From assembly GCA_037903475.1 (NCBI GenBank), contig JBAJFG010000006.1, positions 311,501 through 375,500 of the forward strand: a stretch of DNA of 64,000 nucleotides. Reading direction: 5' to 3'. A program made the translations under genes and the position numbers. Positions 34,150 to 47,290 of this stretch are shown here, in pieces (the first letter of the stretch is position 1; each line of letters begins with the position of its first letter). Source of the stretch: Ancylostoma caninum. Its lineage: Eukaryota; Nematoda; Chromadorea; Rhabditida; Ancylostomatidae. Below the pieces are notes generated by a model, which saw only the letters and a program-made list of their open reading frames with translations, had not been told where the DNA came from and did no database searches.

Positions 34150-37100
34150 AAGATTGCGTCATGTGAACAAAGGAGGGGTTACTTTGATTGAGACCACTAC
34201 GGGGCTTTTGCAGCTACGGTGAAACCAAAGAAATCTCTTGTTTTTAGTTTTGCTCTGCGTGGAATGAAACAAAGTGCTCCTTTGTTCCAGGACAACGCTT
34301 TCCTTGTACCCATATTTTGTGAGCCAATGCACAACCGCTTTAATTTCGATGTAATACCTTCCATCGCTCCCATTTAGTTATATTTTACTTGGAAGCGGAG
34401 AAAATGAACGTTGTGTCACACACAACTCCAGAACGTGTGGTCTAACTAAAAAAATCGAAGAAACCTTTGAGTACTGGTTTCGATGCTCCCTAAAGCCCTG
34501 ACTGAAGGCACATCGCCCTGTTCTACAGTACTTAAGCAATTTTCCGAAATATACATCATTGGGATTACCCAGAGAAACCATGTTAACACCGTCCTTCCGT
34601 TAACACATTTACCCCGGGAAATCTTAATGCATGCAGGACATGAGCAAAAAATTTAGTCTTATGTACCTAATAATGTTTGCAAGATGTAATAAGAAACCTG
34701 TATAAGCAACCTCTGAGGGCCACTTCGTTCTGGATCCATTCCAATTTGGAATTTTTCCATGGCTTCAATTTCCATGGCTTTTTTCGACACCAATTTTTTA
34801 ATACGATCGATCCAGCGATTTAGTTTGGAGATTAAGAAGGATCATTAAATGTATGTATGGCATGACGGATGATTGATGGGCGGATAAGTGGTGCAGAACA
34901 TAATGGAGTTACTTCCCAGTACAGAGAAAAACGAAGCCATCCTAAAAGCCTATTGGGTAGCGGAAACGAGCCTTTTTTCCCTTTTATTTTACGCAGTTCA
35001 CAAATCACACTCAAACATATTGATTGGCAAACAAATACTCTAGTGAGAAAAATTTTCCATGAGGAAAATTCGATAGAAGATGGTTATCGCGGATGCATGG
35101 CGTGATCCTTGGTTTATTGTCCCTTCATATTGGCAGAGGCCACGAGTAAGCTTTCAAATGTCACTCCTTGCACTTTTCGAGCAATTGAAAAAGAGTCTTT
35201 TCGAAAGTACTGTAGATTTTGCATGCCAAGTCACATATGTATGTAATGTAATCATGTGAATAGCTTAATGTAGTGATGCAACGTGTCACATGAATTCACG
35301 CCTTTAGAGAAATATTCTGCGGCGAAAAGATTCCTGAACGAAGCGCTTCTTTTTGGATCAGAGATGTTCTACCTAGAACTTGGTACTCCTTTGACCACAT
35401 ATTTTAACAGGAAAAATTCCCAGAAAAAGAAGGAATAGTGAAAGATCACACCACCGTTGGTAATTTATCCTCCAACGCTTCACGCTGGCGATGTGTTAAG
35501 CATGTCGCAGCTAGAAGCCGTTTTTTGCTCAGCCACTTACTGGGATGTCCTTAGATATTCATTTGATAAGTCGTAACGAGGAAGAGAAAGAAGGGAACGT
35601 ATAAGACAATGGAGGAAAAAGGGAAAAGACACCACTCATCAATCTTGTTAAGTTAACAAACCACGCACAGCTTCATAGATGTCGCCACAGAAGCAACGCC
35701 GGCTTGATGTGTGTTCAGATAAAAGCAGAATGAATATGGCGGAAATGAGCAGACGTGTGTGCACAACTACAACTAACACGGAAAAACAGCGAAGTGGCGA
35801 TCGTATCGAAGATTTTTGCTCGCTAAACTGCATCAGAAATTGGTCGTTTAGCAAGCATTAATTCCCATCATATGCAAATCTGTTCAAGCCCTGGTTCTGA
35901 GAAGTCTGAGGTGCCAAACGTTTCCAGAATAATCGTTTAGAATGCTAGAAAGGATAGATAGATGTAGAAAGCTAGAAAGGATAGATAGATGTAGTAGATC
36001 CCAGTGGTATGACTACGCGCCACAAACCATAGAGGAGCAAGAGTGGTCATACGATGAAATGTGTAGATGCGCAGCGGATCAGAGTGCCAAGACGAAGATG
36101 ATGGGTTGAAGGATCCCAATCACCAGGATCTCCTATATAAGTATGCCTAATGCAAGCAGACAAACGTTTCTCGCTAGTTCCTTTTGAATTATTCCTACAA
36201 CACTAGCCTGGTGGATCTCTACAATGGAGCATACGTACTCTACTGTTATTAGTTCAACCTCTCTGCTAACTGCACAAGAGGCTGGATTTCGACTGATCTA
36301 TCAAAATTCAGATTTTGAAGCTTATTTCGCAAGAAGTTTATTCTTTTCTTCTTCTTTCTTTTTTCTTCTTTTTTTTTTAAAGATGCTAAAGTGACAACCT
36401 AGCCCACCTTAACAAAGAGCTGCAGAGGTTGATTGGACTAATATATTGGCCTGAGGAAATATAAACAGTTTGAGAAGGAAATAAAATTCCCTGTCATGAC
36501 AACAGCCACATCCGGAAGATATTCTTTTCAATAATTCCAATCTCTCATACAAGCAATAAATGCTCTCCTTTGAGAGTTCGGTTAGCTGTGGGCGAAAATG
36601 GCCACACATCCAAATCTTGGTTCTGTCGAGCTTTTTGATATAGTTTCGCTTCTGAGAAATCAATGGCTTATCAAGCCTATGAGGCGGTGATTTGAAAATT
36701 CGAATTCGGATGCGGGCGTAGTCAAAAGATTGATTGGTATCCACAACTTCGGTTTAGTTACCCAGGTTCAGCAGATGTATTCTCAGAGTCGATTTTTGCA
36801 TGGATGTGGTCGACTGGCAAAACTCTCTCTCTCCCTCTCTCTCTGATGACATCACATAAATTTTGTTGCAATTCTGCCAGTGATGTCCTTTGTCTAAGGG
36901 TCTAAGGTTGTACAACATGCAGAAGGGAATTAAATAGGAAGTTGAACAAAACTGAGCAAATCATAAATCATTAAACGCGCTCTGGATCGCTATCGCCAAA
37001 AGCTTACTTTGGTGTTGCTGTCGAGAAATAAGATCATCGTGACAGCGGACATTTATATCTCCTCAGCCTAACAGATTGGGATGAGTTATGATATAAAATT

Positions 37101-40100
37101 ATGTTTTCACAAAAAAAGGCCAGAAGAAATGGATCCCAGAAGCCATTTCTGCGACATTCGAAACACAACAGGACCACCAAGCAGAACTCAAGAGCGTCAC
37201 TTGAATGAGTTTTTGAACATTCTAACAAGAAACTTTCCGGACAAGACAAAACGAAATTTCTCACGGCTTTTCACGAACGTGAGAAAATTACGATAATCAG
37301 ACGCTGAAAAACGTTGACTCGCCAAAGGGATCCCATGCTTCTGTTAGTTGTCTTACCCAAAATCCTGATAGCTAACTACATCTGCTCGTTTCTTCACCAA
37401 ATGTATCTCGGCTACGTTACACATGCTTAATGGGATTTTTCTTGGGCAAATCTGAAAACTGCAACAAATCAGGGCAAAGAAAAAGAAGACATTGATTGCT
37501 GCGGAGAAGAGATGACTTATTACCCGGGATTGCCGACTAGGCACACCACTGCGCAAAAACCAACTAAACATTTCCGGGCGGACATTTCTTTGTGATGAAG
37601 CTATTTTGTAATAACACAACGATGGTGCTAGGGTGGTCAATGTGCAGAAATATTTAGATGAAAATCCATCCGGAATACAAGAAAAAAATTAAAAAATTCC
37701 GGAAGGATCAGAGCTCTAAACCTGTAACAATGCAGTGCATAATTAGGAGCAAAGGCGAACACTACTTATCCCTTGCTCTAAAGAATTTCTGCATCCTCGA
37801 TTAGAAAATCGATACCGTGGGATCCGAAATTATTCAAGATTTCAGCATTATTTCTCAATTCAAAAGCGGACTTTAGTGACTTTACTTTATTGAGAGTTGC
37901 TCAAGTGAATTCGTTCCAATGGGACAACATTTTCATATATTTACCAAAACTAATGGACATGCAGTAAGCGTCAATGGTGATGAATTTCTCGTGGCCTCGA
38001 TAATCACGCAGCGCGACCGTGTTGTTTGCGCTAGAGTGCTCTCCGGGACAACAAACTATAGGCTTTTCTTGATGGTTGGTTAGTTTTCTTGATAGATAAC
38101 ATCAAATATGATGAACAACTATCAAGAAAACCCTGGTTAGCCACTGCGACGGCGACTCCATCGTGAGCGGCGCCGTCGCGTCGCGTGTCCTACGAGGCCG
38201 GGAAGCCTCCCCCCCCTCCACTGACGCTTACTGTATTCTCTTCGTGACAGAGATGAATCATTCTAATCATGCACTTTTGAAGCAGTCGATATGTTAGGTG
38301 GTTCAAAAGAATGAATGAATGAGTTGTGGCAAGTCCACCAATGTCAAATACGCAAGCTAGAAGCTCATAAAAATGGATAAACTGTAGTGTTCGTGCGTAA
38401 ATTCCAATGCTTCTAAAAAGTATTGGCTTCAAACATTAGTTCAATCATCAGAAAATTGGATTCAATGATTTGCCACTGCTCGAGATGGCTGTCTGGAACA
38501 TATAGGAAATAATTAATCCCCGCTGGTAGGGACGACCGAAGCGGAACTGAAAGCCTATGAGATCTGCTGGATACGAAGCATCACATGCCTTTTGCATTTC
38601 GCACACCATTTATAGGATAAAACTTCTTTTTCCATTGCATTCTATTTTTTTCATTTTACCGCAAGGCATCTTCGAATGTATCTGACAAATGAATTAACAA
38701 ATTGATAAATTTGGAAAAACCAGATTTTCTTCACGATTCACAGGGATTTCAGCTGTCTTGATCAGGCGAGATGACGACAACCAAAGGTACCACCTGAGAC
38801 AGAGGTTTCTAGAGCAGACAGCGCTGGAGGCACTCCATTGCTCAAGACCTCATGGCATATCTGCCGTAAAGAGTAAAGGCATGGAATTGCAGTGAGAATT
38901 TTCCCACATTTCGTCTTTCTCCGCCCATTTCGCGGCTACTCTCATTACATTGAGGGAGGTTTTTTATGTGGGAGAGAATTTCTCGTGAGAAATTAGTAGA
39001 TGAGATCTCGAGAAAGCAGTAGTTTTACCTCTATGGGGCAGCTCTACGCGTACATCGCAACGACGGATTAGGAGTTTGTAATTCAAAAAAGTTAGTAGTA
39101 AAATATAAATAAAATGGTTTGGAAAAATTGTTGTTCTTATAGCTTACTTTCACTGTTACTTTCACATTCTTCATTGTCTACTTTCAAGAAATAGCATTTG
39201 ATTTTTTTACAACTTAATTTTTGAACATTTTGATTTTCCTTGGCGGCCGCCACTTCTACGCCGGCACCGTTGTCAGTCATGAAGACCGGCCCATTTCAGA
39301 CATAATATTCTTAAGAACGTACTTATGGAAACGTACTTACACTTCACAAAAGGTCAAGGATATCGAACAAATGTTATTGACATGACAGTAGTTACACAAG
39401 GATATGGAGAACGCCACACGTATTTTAATGAAAAAAAGGGCAAGTCCGATTGGTCTAGGACTCCTGTTCTCCAAACTGGGTTAAAAAGTGACAAAAAAAC
39501 AAGGATTGTACTACTTTAGATAAGATGAAGAGTTCAAGGTTAATTCCACCCTAAATCTCCTATTGTGTCTCGCCATGCATGAAAAACCGCACAACTTCCG
39601 TAAACAAGGAAGAACAAGAAAAAACGTTATTGTTTACCCTCAGCATGATCGATATGCCGCATATGTGAAGCGACTAAGGAACAGTTCGTGCTAAATCAAA
39701 AATTGACATATTCTGCATTTCTCACCAACCACATTGCTCATGCATTTACTATGATGTCAGTTTTTTTTAATCAGGATACATGGAATTTTCTAACAACTAA
39801 CGAAGATTGACACAGACTCGCTCACATGCGCTGTACCATCACATCATGGCAGTCTGATTGTCTGCGCATCTGCGCATCGCATTGATATCACCGTTTTCCT
39901 TACCGATCGGCCGTGTGCGTATGAGTGCACTTTGCTAACGTACATGGTACAGCAAACAGTAGCACATCTACTACACTTCATGAAACTGACCCTATCAGCT
40001 CTGTAAGTTCAGATTTTTTTATCACAAGAACAGTTGATGAAATTCTCAAAGTACACATTTGCCTTACCCGCATGTCATCACTGATGATAGGCTATTTTTT

Positions 40101-40460
40101 GATTCTCCCACAGAAATTTAGTACAAGAGAACTAATGTGTCATAAGTTGAAGTACATGAGTATCAGGAGGAATAGTTAAAGAATGAAGTTAATGAGTTTG
40201 GTTGAAAAATTTTCAAAATGCAATGAAGGAATAGTCCGAGTAAGTAGAGTAATAACCTCAAAGAACAAGTCCATGCGTTTTTACATGAGCATTTTGCACC
40301 AAATCCGTTATTTTTTATAACGAACACCTATTACATCCGGTCATTTACGGCATAGACTCGTTCCTCACCTACATGTTGCTGGGAAAATGGTAGCATATCG
40401 GTTCGGTTCGTATGCGAAACCACCTACAGAGAAAAGTAAAGTGACCCAAAGTCATTTGCT
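34150..40460. other. gene-poor 6.3-kb interval
   Basis: No exon with convincing context was found. Items seen: a 29-bp tandem duplication at 35943-35997, a pyrimidine tract at 36342-36380, a CT run at 36827-36844, a foldback at 38083-38131 (GTTTTCTTGATAG and its complement) and a C-run with CCACTG at 38205-38222 that may be a hAT-like end. Short frames such as 35679-35861 have no domain. Confidence 0.35.
35943..35997. repeat. 29-bp tandem duplication
   Basis: GCTAGAAAGGATAGATAGAT plus GTAG occurs twice in a row, nearly identical. Confidence 0.75.
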
Positions 40461-40470
40461 ACGCATCGCA

Positions 40471-41497
40471 GGTCATGGCAGAACATCTACGACGTGCAAG
40501 AAAGTCAACGAAACAATTGGTGAGTAGCTGCTCTGGGTCCTGAGGGCCAGCAGAATGGGAATTTGCTGAATATGAGCTCCTCCCAGAGAGTCAATTGGTG
40601 GGGATTGAGTAATGAGTTAGGGGCCCTTATGTAGGATCATCCCAAATCGTGCATGTAGACGGGCTCCGCACTGAATCAACAGCTGATTCGATGATCGATA
40701 GACCAAGGTCCGTAGGAAAATCCTATGGCAGTGAGTTGAGCTCCAAAGCTCAAGCCCGTCTACGAGCTAATAATACCGCTAATGGAGAGTAAATGTTTAA
40801 ACCAAGCAAGGGACCTAGAGGAAATTTCTGATCCAGCATGTAGGGTAAGGAGGGGAAGTTCCGCTTGTCTGGGTTGAAATGAGTGCATCCACAAAAGCAA
40901 CAGAAATCACTGTAAGAGTTCAGTGCAGTAGCATCCTCCTCACGGCTAGAGCATAAGCACAACGCGACGTTTTCAGTTGTGAAGAAATTGACAGAAATAT
41001 ACGAGAAGTCATGACTAATTTAGAAACCATTCGCATACATCTTGGTCCTGGTTGCCGAATTTGAGCTGAGACGCTAGGTAGGACTTCTAAAGGAATTCAA
41101 ACCAGACTCAAAAACGGAGCACACTCATGTAGAACAGCTCTGCAACGTAAAGACGAATTGAATGACCGCTTTCTGAGCCGGTCGTGCGGAAAGAAGAGTT
41201 CCGCGCTTTAATGCTGTGTCTAAAATGAGGTTCCCGAAGAGGAAGTTCGATTGCACTGATAATGTTAGCAACAATAATGAGTTGAGTAGAGCGAAAAACG
41301 CTAGGAAGTCAGCGGATGGATTTCTTATGACGCCATCGCCGACGAAATCGAACAATTTAGGACCGCTCACATTCCACAGTCCGTTTCTTACGCAATTGAT
41401 ATCATTCCAGAACATGTTGTTTATGTCTTTGGCGAATTTCCGGCGGAAATATGAGATTCCAGAAAATTATCTAATCGTAGAGTTTCCACGGAAACAG
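40471..41497 (+). CDS. possible gene, two exon candidates
   Basis: A first small exon at about 40471-40517 sits between the acceptor-like TACGCATCGCAG and a GTGAGT donor and reads VMAEHLRRARKSTKQL. The second block (41225-41497) reads MRFPKRKFDCTDNVSNNNEL, SRAKNARKSADGFLMTPSPT, KSNNLGPLTFHSP and YEIPENYLIVEFPRKQ, ending at CAG followed by GTTTTC. It is basic with a TPSPTK motif, typical of phosphorylated nuclear proteins. The opposite strand is also open over much of it. Linking the two exons is a guess, and no family is recognised. Confidence 0.28.
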
Positions 41498-42353
41498 GTT
41501 TTCACTAATCTTCGTGTTTTTCTTCTTCGATGCTGATAGCATTTAAACTGAAGAAGCTGAACATCTTCGTCGACCTCGTTCTAAGGGAGGCCGATTTGCA
41601 TACAAATCACACCATGCGGAAAATGAGCTGAGGAAGTCGCCAGTTGCATGCTCATCATTAAGGTGTGAATGAACTCTTATCAACTCGCAGAATGTTTGGC
41701 CGAGGCCTGCAGGCGCTTTTTGCTTTTATCAGAGTGTGGAACTATGAATGCGCGTTCATTTATTTTATTCACTTGGTACACCGCAAAGGTCTGCACATCA
41801 AAGAACAAAAATAAAACGCTTGGGAAGAAAGCAACTGTCACAGCAAAGTTATTGCTCATTATAGGAACAGAAAGTGAAGCACTGAGGAAAAAATTATCGT
41901 TTTCATGATCCATTGCCAAATTTACACTAAAAAAGGATTCTAAAAAAGTAAATGCTGGAAGTTTCTAGGTAGCCATACATGCAGCCTATCAGTCAGCTGT
42001 TGGATGTACATAAATGGTGCTAGACCTTACCACCACTTTCTACGAGCATCAGAGCATTGCATAGAAAATTTTAACCCAAGATTTTCGGATGTTAGTATTC
42101 CCTACCCCTAGCAGTCCTGGGCTAGACTCACTCCCTCGATAGGAACGCACCTTATGGACAAACGAAAAGGCTCAATTTCATGGAATGTTGGCATATGTCC
42201 TTTTAGTGAAGGCTAGGCAGTAGGAAAAAAGAGCAGAATGATTCAGATGGATCAGAGTTCCTAGCAATGTAAGCTCAAATACATGATACACCCTGAAGGT
42301 CCTCCATTTTAGAACATACAAACCCTTAATCAAAGATGTGAATTGGAAACATA

Positions 42354-43612
42354 TTAGGTTGTGTACAAATTAATTGCGTTTTTTTTTGCAGGCCAGTTTT
42401 TGACCTACTGTTTTTCGTGCGTTGTTCGTGTAATGTTTCCAGTGTTGCAAACCATTTAGAGCTTATCTATCGCTCATTCATTTTGTCATTTTCATTTGTT
42501 TCGAAGCTCATTCTTGTCTTGGTTCCGTCCGCTATTCAAGATGCTCTCCAAGGTACAAATACGTATCATTTTGCTTCATGAGTTCAAACTTGGACGGAAA
42601 GAAAATATTGTGAGAGCGTGAGAACCAGATGTCGTTTCAATTCGCAGCACTCAACTCTGGTTCCAAGAATTCCTATCAGGAAAAATGAGCCTTGAAGATG
42701 AACCAGGTCGAGGTCGGATCCGTGAGACAACAACGTCCCGAAGTCTGTGGTGGAGTCGGAACAACGAAAAACTGTTCGTGAGTTAGCGGAAGATCCTCAA
42801 GTGCCATTCTCTACCGTCGCCGTTGGAAAAAAATTGGAGAGGTGAAGAAAATGAATGAGTGGGTGCCACATGAATTGGACGCTGCACAGATGCTCAGGCG
42901 ATACCAGATCTCATCGGAGCTGCTTTTACGAAAAAAAAGAACCTTTCTTTGACCAAGTCGTAACCTGCGACGAGAAGTGGATTCTTTGCAATAACCGGAA
43001 ACGTTCTTCGCAGTGGTTGGACAAAGATGAGCCCCCAAAACTTTTTCCGAAGCAGAAATTGCACCAAAAGAAGACTATGGTCACAGTGTGGTGGAACTGC
43101 GCACGAATTTTACATCACCAGTTCCTAAAACCGGATGAAACCATCAAAGCGGATAACTACTGCCACCAAATAAACAAAATGCATGAGAAACTGGCTCATG
43201 CGAACCCAGCAGTGGTAAACAGAGAAGGTCCGGTACTTCTCCACGATGTGCCAGACCTCATGTTTCACGAAAAACGCTGCAGAAGTTAAATGACCTTGGC
43301 TATGAAGTGCTGCCTCATCCGGCATATCCTCCAGACCTTTCGCCAACCGATTATCGCTTTTTCAACAACCTCGACAACTTCATCAAGAAAAGAGTATTCA
43401 AAAATCAGACCAATGCTGAAAATGCTTTCAACGGGTTCATAGCTTCCAGAAGTTCGGACTTCTACCGTAAGGGAATTTATGATCTTGTGGAGCGTTGGCA
43501 GAAATGCATAAATTCTAATGATGCCTATGTTTTTAATAAACTTCCGTTTGAGCCGAGTTATAAACGTTCAAATTTACACGTCAAAAACGCAATTAATTTG
43601 CACACAACCCAA
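42354..43612 (+). mobile_element. mariner element, 1259 bp, intact ends
   Basis: Terminal inverted repeats of about 30 bp: TTAGGTTGTGTACAAATTAA at the left, TTGGGTTGTGTGCAAATTAA (inverted) at the right. It is flanked by TA at 42352-42353 and 43613-43614. The size and ends are those of a complete mariner. It is the least decayed mariner in the window. Hookworm genomes are known to carry mariners, but I do not claim identity with a named one. Confidence 0.92.
42541..43612 (+). pseudogene. mariner transposase, DD34D, frameshifted
   Basis: It cuts and pastes the element that carries it. Starting at ATG 42541 it reads MLSKVQIRIILLHEFKLGRK, then a stop near 42620, WFQEFLSGKMSLEDEPGRG (N-terminal DNA-binding region) and, after frame changes, VVTCDEKWIL with the first catalytic Asp at 42969. 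The second Asp is at 43245 in VLLHD. Right after it one base is missing, so the usual DNARPH motif is read out of frame. The third Asp is at 43349 in YPPDLSPTDY. After restoring the single-base count the spacing is 34 residues, the mariner signature. The C-terminus runs into the right repeat. Confidence 0.9.
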
Positions 43613-43854
43613 TACGTCAAGAAAAATACATCAGCTACATGAATTAGCTGATAAGAAAAAGAAGAGTGCAGAAGTTGCATGGACGAGCAGTAGAAGTTGG
43701 CAGTTGGCAGACGAGCTGGAGCGGCTCAGAACATCCGACCATGTCTGAAGCTATACATCTCTAATTTTCAGAAATTCCAAAACCTTGATATCTGACAATT
43801 TTTGGCAGAAACTGACTGGGTTTTTGGATGAAACTACAGATGTAAGTAGTTTGG

Positions 43855-44223
43855 TTAGCCATCTACAGGTGCGAAAAAAGAAAGAGTGGAAAATTTTATT
43901 GAACTCTGGGGATCATGGTGTAAGGCAAACGTACCAGTTCGGCCGTAACATGGTGTGAAATCCCAGTACTTACTTCCATGTAGCTTGACTTCCATCCTGA
44001 TAATACGGAAACAAAACACTAAATCCTCCGGACTCTTAAGCCTAAGGATTTTCAGACGTTCTCTGTAGGATGGCAAAGCATGAGGGTAGCGAGGATTGGG
44101 AAAGCATCTGTAGAATATGAGTCTAGTGAATATTTGCTGAACTTTCTCGAGCTTGTTGATTCCATTTATGTTGTGAGGACTCCATACGGCGGAACCGTAC
44201 TCGAGTGAGGAATAACGAACATT
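43855..44223 (-). pseudogene. LINE-type reverse transcriptase C-terminal piece
   Basis: The minus strand is open for 123 codons: LEYGSAVWSPHNINGINKLE, KVQQIFTRLIFYRCFP, then LPSYRERLKILRLKSPEDLV, FCFRIIRMEVK. This is the classic region after the RT palm of non-LTR retrotransposons: EYxSxVWSPH, then lExVQxxFTRxI, then YxERLxxLxLxSLexR. Upstream RT motifs (the YxDD box) are absent, so it is a truncated copy. It starts 240 bp beyond the mariner and is unrelated to it. It is closest in style to CR1/Jockey-like elements, by motif only. Confidence 0.72.
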
Positions 44224-44462
44224 TTATGTAATCTCAAAAGGGTTTTCTGATCTCTACAACGTACACTTGTGTTTTTGTGGATCAAATAAAAATTATTTTA
44301 AAGCCTGTAATACAACGCCCCAGTCCGAGACGTAATCATTGTACGCATTGGTGTTCCTTCGCCGTGTCTCACACAGAAAACGAGGGCCTCACTAAGCGAG
44401 GTGGCTGAACCACCCGACAAAGTAGCGACTCGTTCAAACTCTGACCTCGTCACGCTTTTAGA

Positions 44463-44685
44463 GTTATTCATGCTTGCGGCGCGTCAAAGTTTACGCGCCG
44501 ATACACAGTGCAAAGGAGGGAGGTAGAAGACAAATCCTGGCAGGTCAGCAATGTTCCTAGTTTCGCCGTTGCGACTGCCGCGCGAACAAACCGCGTTTCC
44601 ATTTTCGCCGCTTTGGGTCGGCGCGAAAACTTAGTGGAGTTTTGTCTAGGCGCGTAAACTTTGACGCGCCGCAAGCATGAATAAC
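44463..44685. mobile_element. MITE family B, copy 1, 223 bp
   Basis: Inverted ends of about 35 bp, starting GTTATTCATGCTTGCGGCGC and ending with the complement. Each end contains the self-complementary GGCGCGT-ACGCGCC. The interior (GACAAATCCTGGCAGGTCAG, TTTTCGCCGCTTTGGGTC) matches, in opposite orientation, the copy at 61415-61618. The target duplication is unclear. Confidence 0.8.
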
Positions 44686-45335
44686 TTTTTTGGAACTAGG
44701 CTGCACGGACAGAAGCAAGAGAAGGCCTGATAGCGCCAAGTCTAAGCTACATGGCGAACACAAGGAAGACTTCCCAGCTCAGGTTAGAAGATGAGGGCGA
44801 TCGAAAGTTCGATGGACATTCAGAATTGCGGTTCAGTTACCCAATGTCAGGCTATTTTAAAGAGTCGATTTTTACACGAATGTTATCTTGAAGCAAAGCA
44901 AATATTCTGTAAATGCTTAAAAGGACTACTGCGCGGCTCTGCTTTATCTCTTCCTGTTTAAACTCATATAACACACTAGTGGAAGACCCATAATTTTGGT
45001 AGATAACATCCTGAATTTCTCTGAAAAAATCGAACACTGGAGTCTATTCAGTAATTCTTACATGCACAGATGCGCCATGAATTGCTCTTCGACAAACTGA
45101 CAAATATTACAGAATAGGTGTTCGTTAAAGAGACCATTAAGACGGGAGAACACCACGCGCATCCATAGTTTTACACCCTAATATTTTAGATTTTCATGAG
45201 GTGCATTGTTATAAGGAAGACTGTGACGCGAGCGATACATGTGCAGACTCAGAAATCTATTGAGGAATTTCCACCTACTCTTGCCTCAGATGACCAAAAA
45301 TCGTGAAGAACCGCCAGGAGGAACACAGCAGTTAA

Positions 45336-45757
45336 AGGCAGCACTCACGGAAATCCTTGGGTTGAAGATTTCGCGGTATATCGGGGTTTTTAGAGGCGAT
45401 GAACTCATTGACAACGAAGAAGTTGCGTGAAACACGCGAAAAACACAGAAAATCATAGCGCTACTCCATGTGTGTCCACAGCGCGGACGAGTGTTCCGTG
45501 ATGGGTCCCGCCACGGAACCCTGCAAACGGTACGAATTTCATAGACACGCCCCCGCTGAACCACATGCGCACACCCTGTCAACGGCGTTTGTTGGCGCAA
45601 TGGAACCCTAATGTCCAGAGCGGCTGATGTGTCCACGGCTGTATCTTCGCAGGTACGCGGTCATTCAAGGTGTTCGACTTACTGTTGCGATTGTTCAGCG
45701 GCCGGCTACACAGTAAGCGACTCTCCTTAGAAGTGAAAATTTCCGTGAGTGCTGCCT
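45336..45757. mobile_element. piggyBac-like MITE, 422 bp
   Basis: It starts AGGCAGCACTCACGG and ends CCGTGAGTGCTGCCT with TTAA on both sides (45332-45335 and 45758-45761). TTAA is the piggyBac target. There is no coding capacity. Confidence 0.82.
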
Positions 45758-45761
45758 TTAA

Positions 45762-46740
45762 GGAGGACGGCTTTCACAAGACAGCAAGTGGTTAGTCGAC
45801 TATGACAACAACTGCAGATGTATAGGGAACTCCAAACGGGGGTCTGCAAAGGGCAGGACCTCGGCGCGGCTCTCTTGGGCAAAGCCTTAGAAGTTCTGGG
45901 CTGGCATGCATCATTGAACCCATGGGTTTTCTCACACTACGATGGGCAAGAGATGGGTAAACGTTAAACTGTGATGCATGAAACTCTACTCATGGTAGGT
46001 AGCGCTACCCATGGGTAACGCCTGGTAAGTGCATAATGTGTAATCACAACCATTGTAACAAGCGGACGTCTACTTGGAAAAAAGCGCTAGAATTATGAAT
46101 TTGCCGATGCCGATCGATTCTGGGTGCAGCCGACGAGGTAGGCGACGGGCGATTGTCAGTGCTGGCGACTGATTGTCGCTAATGTTGGCGACTGTGACAG
46201 CGCTGCATATCGATCACATCAGCCACCAATATTGGCGATCGGCGACCGCCCCCGGCGGCGACGCCGACGCAGGGTGCTATACTCCGTGTGGGCTATAGGC
46301 GGCAGCCTTATTGTCGCACTCAATATTTCTGGCATGAATCTCAATTTGCTGCCACGTGCACACTTTTTAACTCGTCCTGCAACATGCTTCTTACAAGCAG
46401 GCGCCAGCTTTCATGTCAGTGGGTCGCAACATGTGGCTGTAACCCGGTTTTGTTGAGTCCAATCACACGGCACTCTTGTCTGAATACTTTCGTCATTATT
46501 TTCGTTGGAGCACAACTTGAGAAAACTAAGGTTATTCTAAGTGTGGATGGGCGATGATGAATCAATGAGCAAGGCTACCAGTAGTGGAAGACTGGAAGGC
46601 CAGCGTTAGCTGGATAGCCACAGTGGTAAAATACTCCCAAGGCATTAGGATTTCGTAATTAGGTTCAGTTAATAATTAGTTTCGCTCCCATGTTGATTTT
46701 CTGAGGATTCCGCAGTTGTGAAATTTTGCACAAACTTCAA
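45762..46740. other. no assignable gene; GGCGAC-rich patch
   Basis: The stretch 46128-46275 contains many spaced GGCGAC/GGCGAT motifs without a fixed period. The rest shows short frames only. Confidence 0.3.
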
Positions 46741-46769
46741 AAGGCTGCCGCTCCCCACTTTTCTGGAGT

Positions 46770-47290
46770 CCCACAGGGGAAAACGTCGAAGGGAACACGT
46801 GTTCATGAGTTCGTCGTGGAGCGACTCCTTTTACTTGAGAAAACCGAAAGGAACTCACCTGGGTCCGCCGACTTGGCTCAGACAGAAGGTCGAAGGGAAT
46901 CCGTGTTCATGGGGACAAAGAAGAGCGGCTCCTTTGACTTGGGCGGGTCGTAGGGAATCCGCGTTGCAGGGAAAATTTGAGGAAGGAGCACCCGAACTTG
47001 AGAAGCTCGAATGGAGCCAGCGTCACAGAAGGATGTCGAGGGAGGGAGGGGTCCTTTGGGTTGAGAAAGTGTAAGGGGACCTGCATTACAGGGAAATCTG
47101 AGAAGGGAGTACTCGGACTTGAGAATGTAGTGTTGAAGGAAGGCTTTGAGGAGGGGGTGCTTTGACTCAAAGAGGTCAAAAGGAACCCGTGTGCAGGAGG
47201 ACCAAGAGGAGGCGCTCCTCTGACTTGAGAAGGTCGAAAGGAGCCAGCATCACAGGGGAACTTCGAGGAAGGGAGGGGTCTGCGGATGTG
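46770..47290. repeat. degenerate minisatellite, block 1, ~60-bp period
   Basis: Recurring unit, loosely CTTGAGAAGGTCGAAGGGAA, then CC(C/G)CGT, AGGGAAA, GAGGAAGGAG. Start points near 46838, 46895, 46982, 47050, 47111, 47160 and 47220 give a spacing of about 58-68 bp. The units are strongly diverged from each other, indicating an old array. Confidence 0.7.

Noticed and set aside
44340..44450. tRNA-like stretch
   Set aside because: GTTCAAACTC resembles a T-loop, but no acceptor or anticodon stems can be paired around it.
46718..47179. Charged open frames in the minisatellite
   Set aside because: They follow the repeat unit and occur on both strands. There is no codon-level conservation between units.
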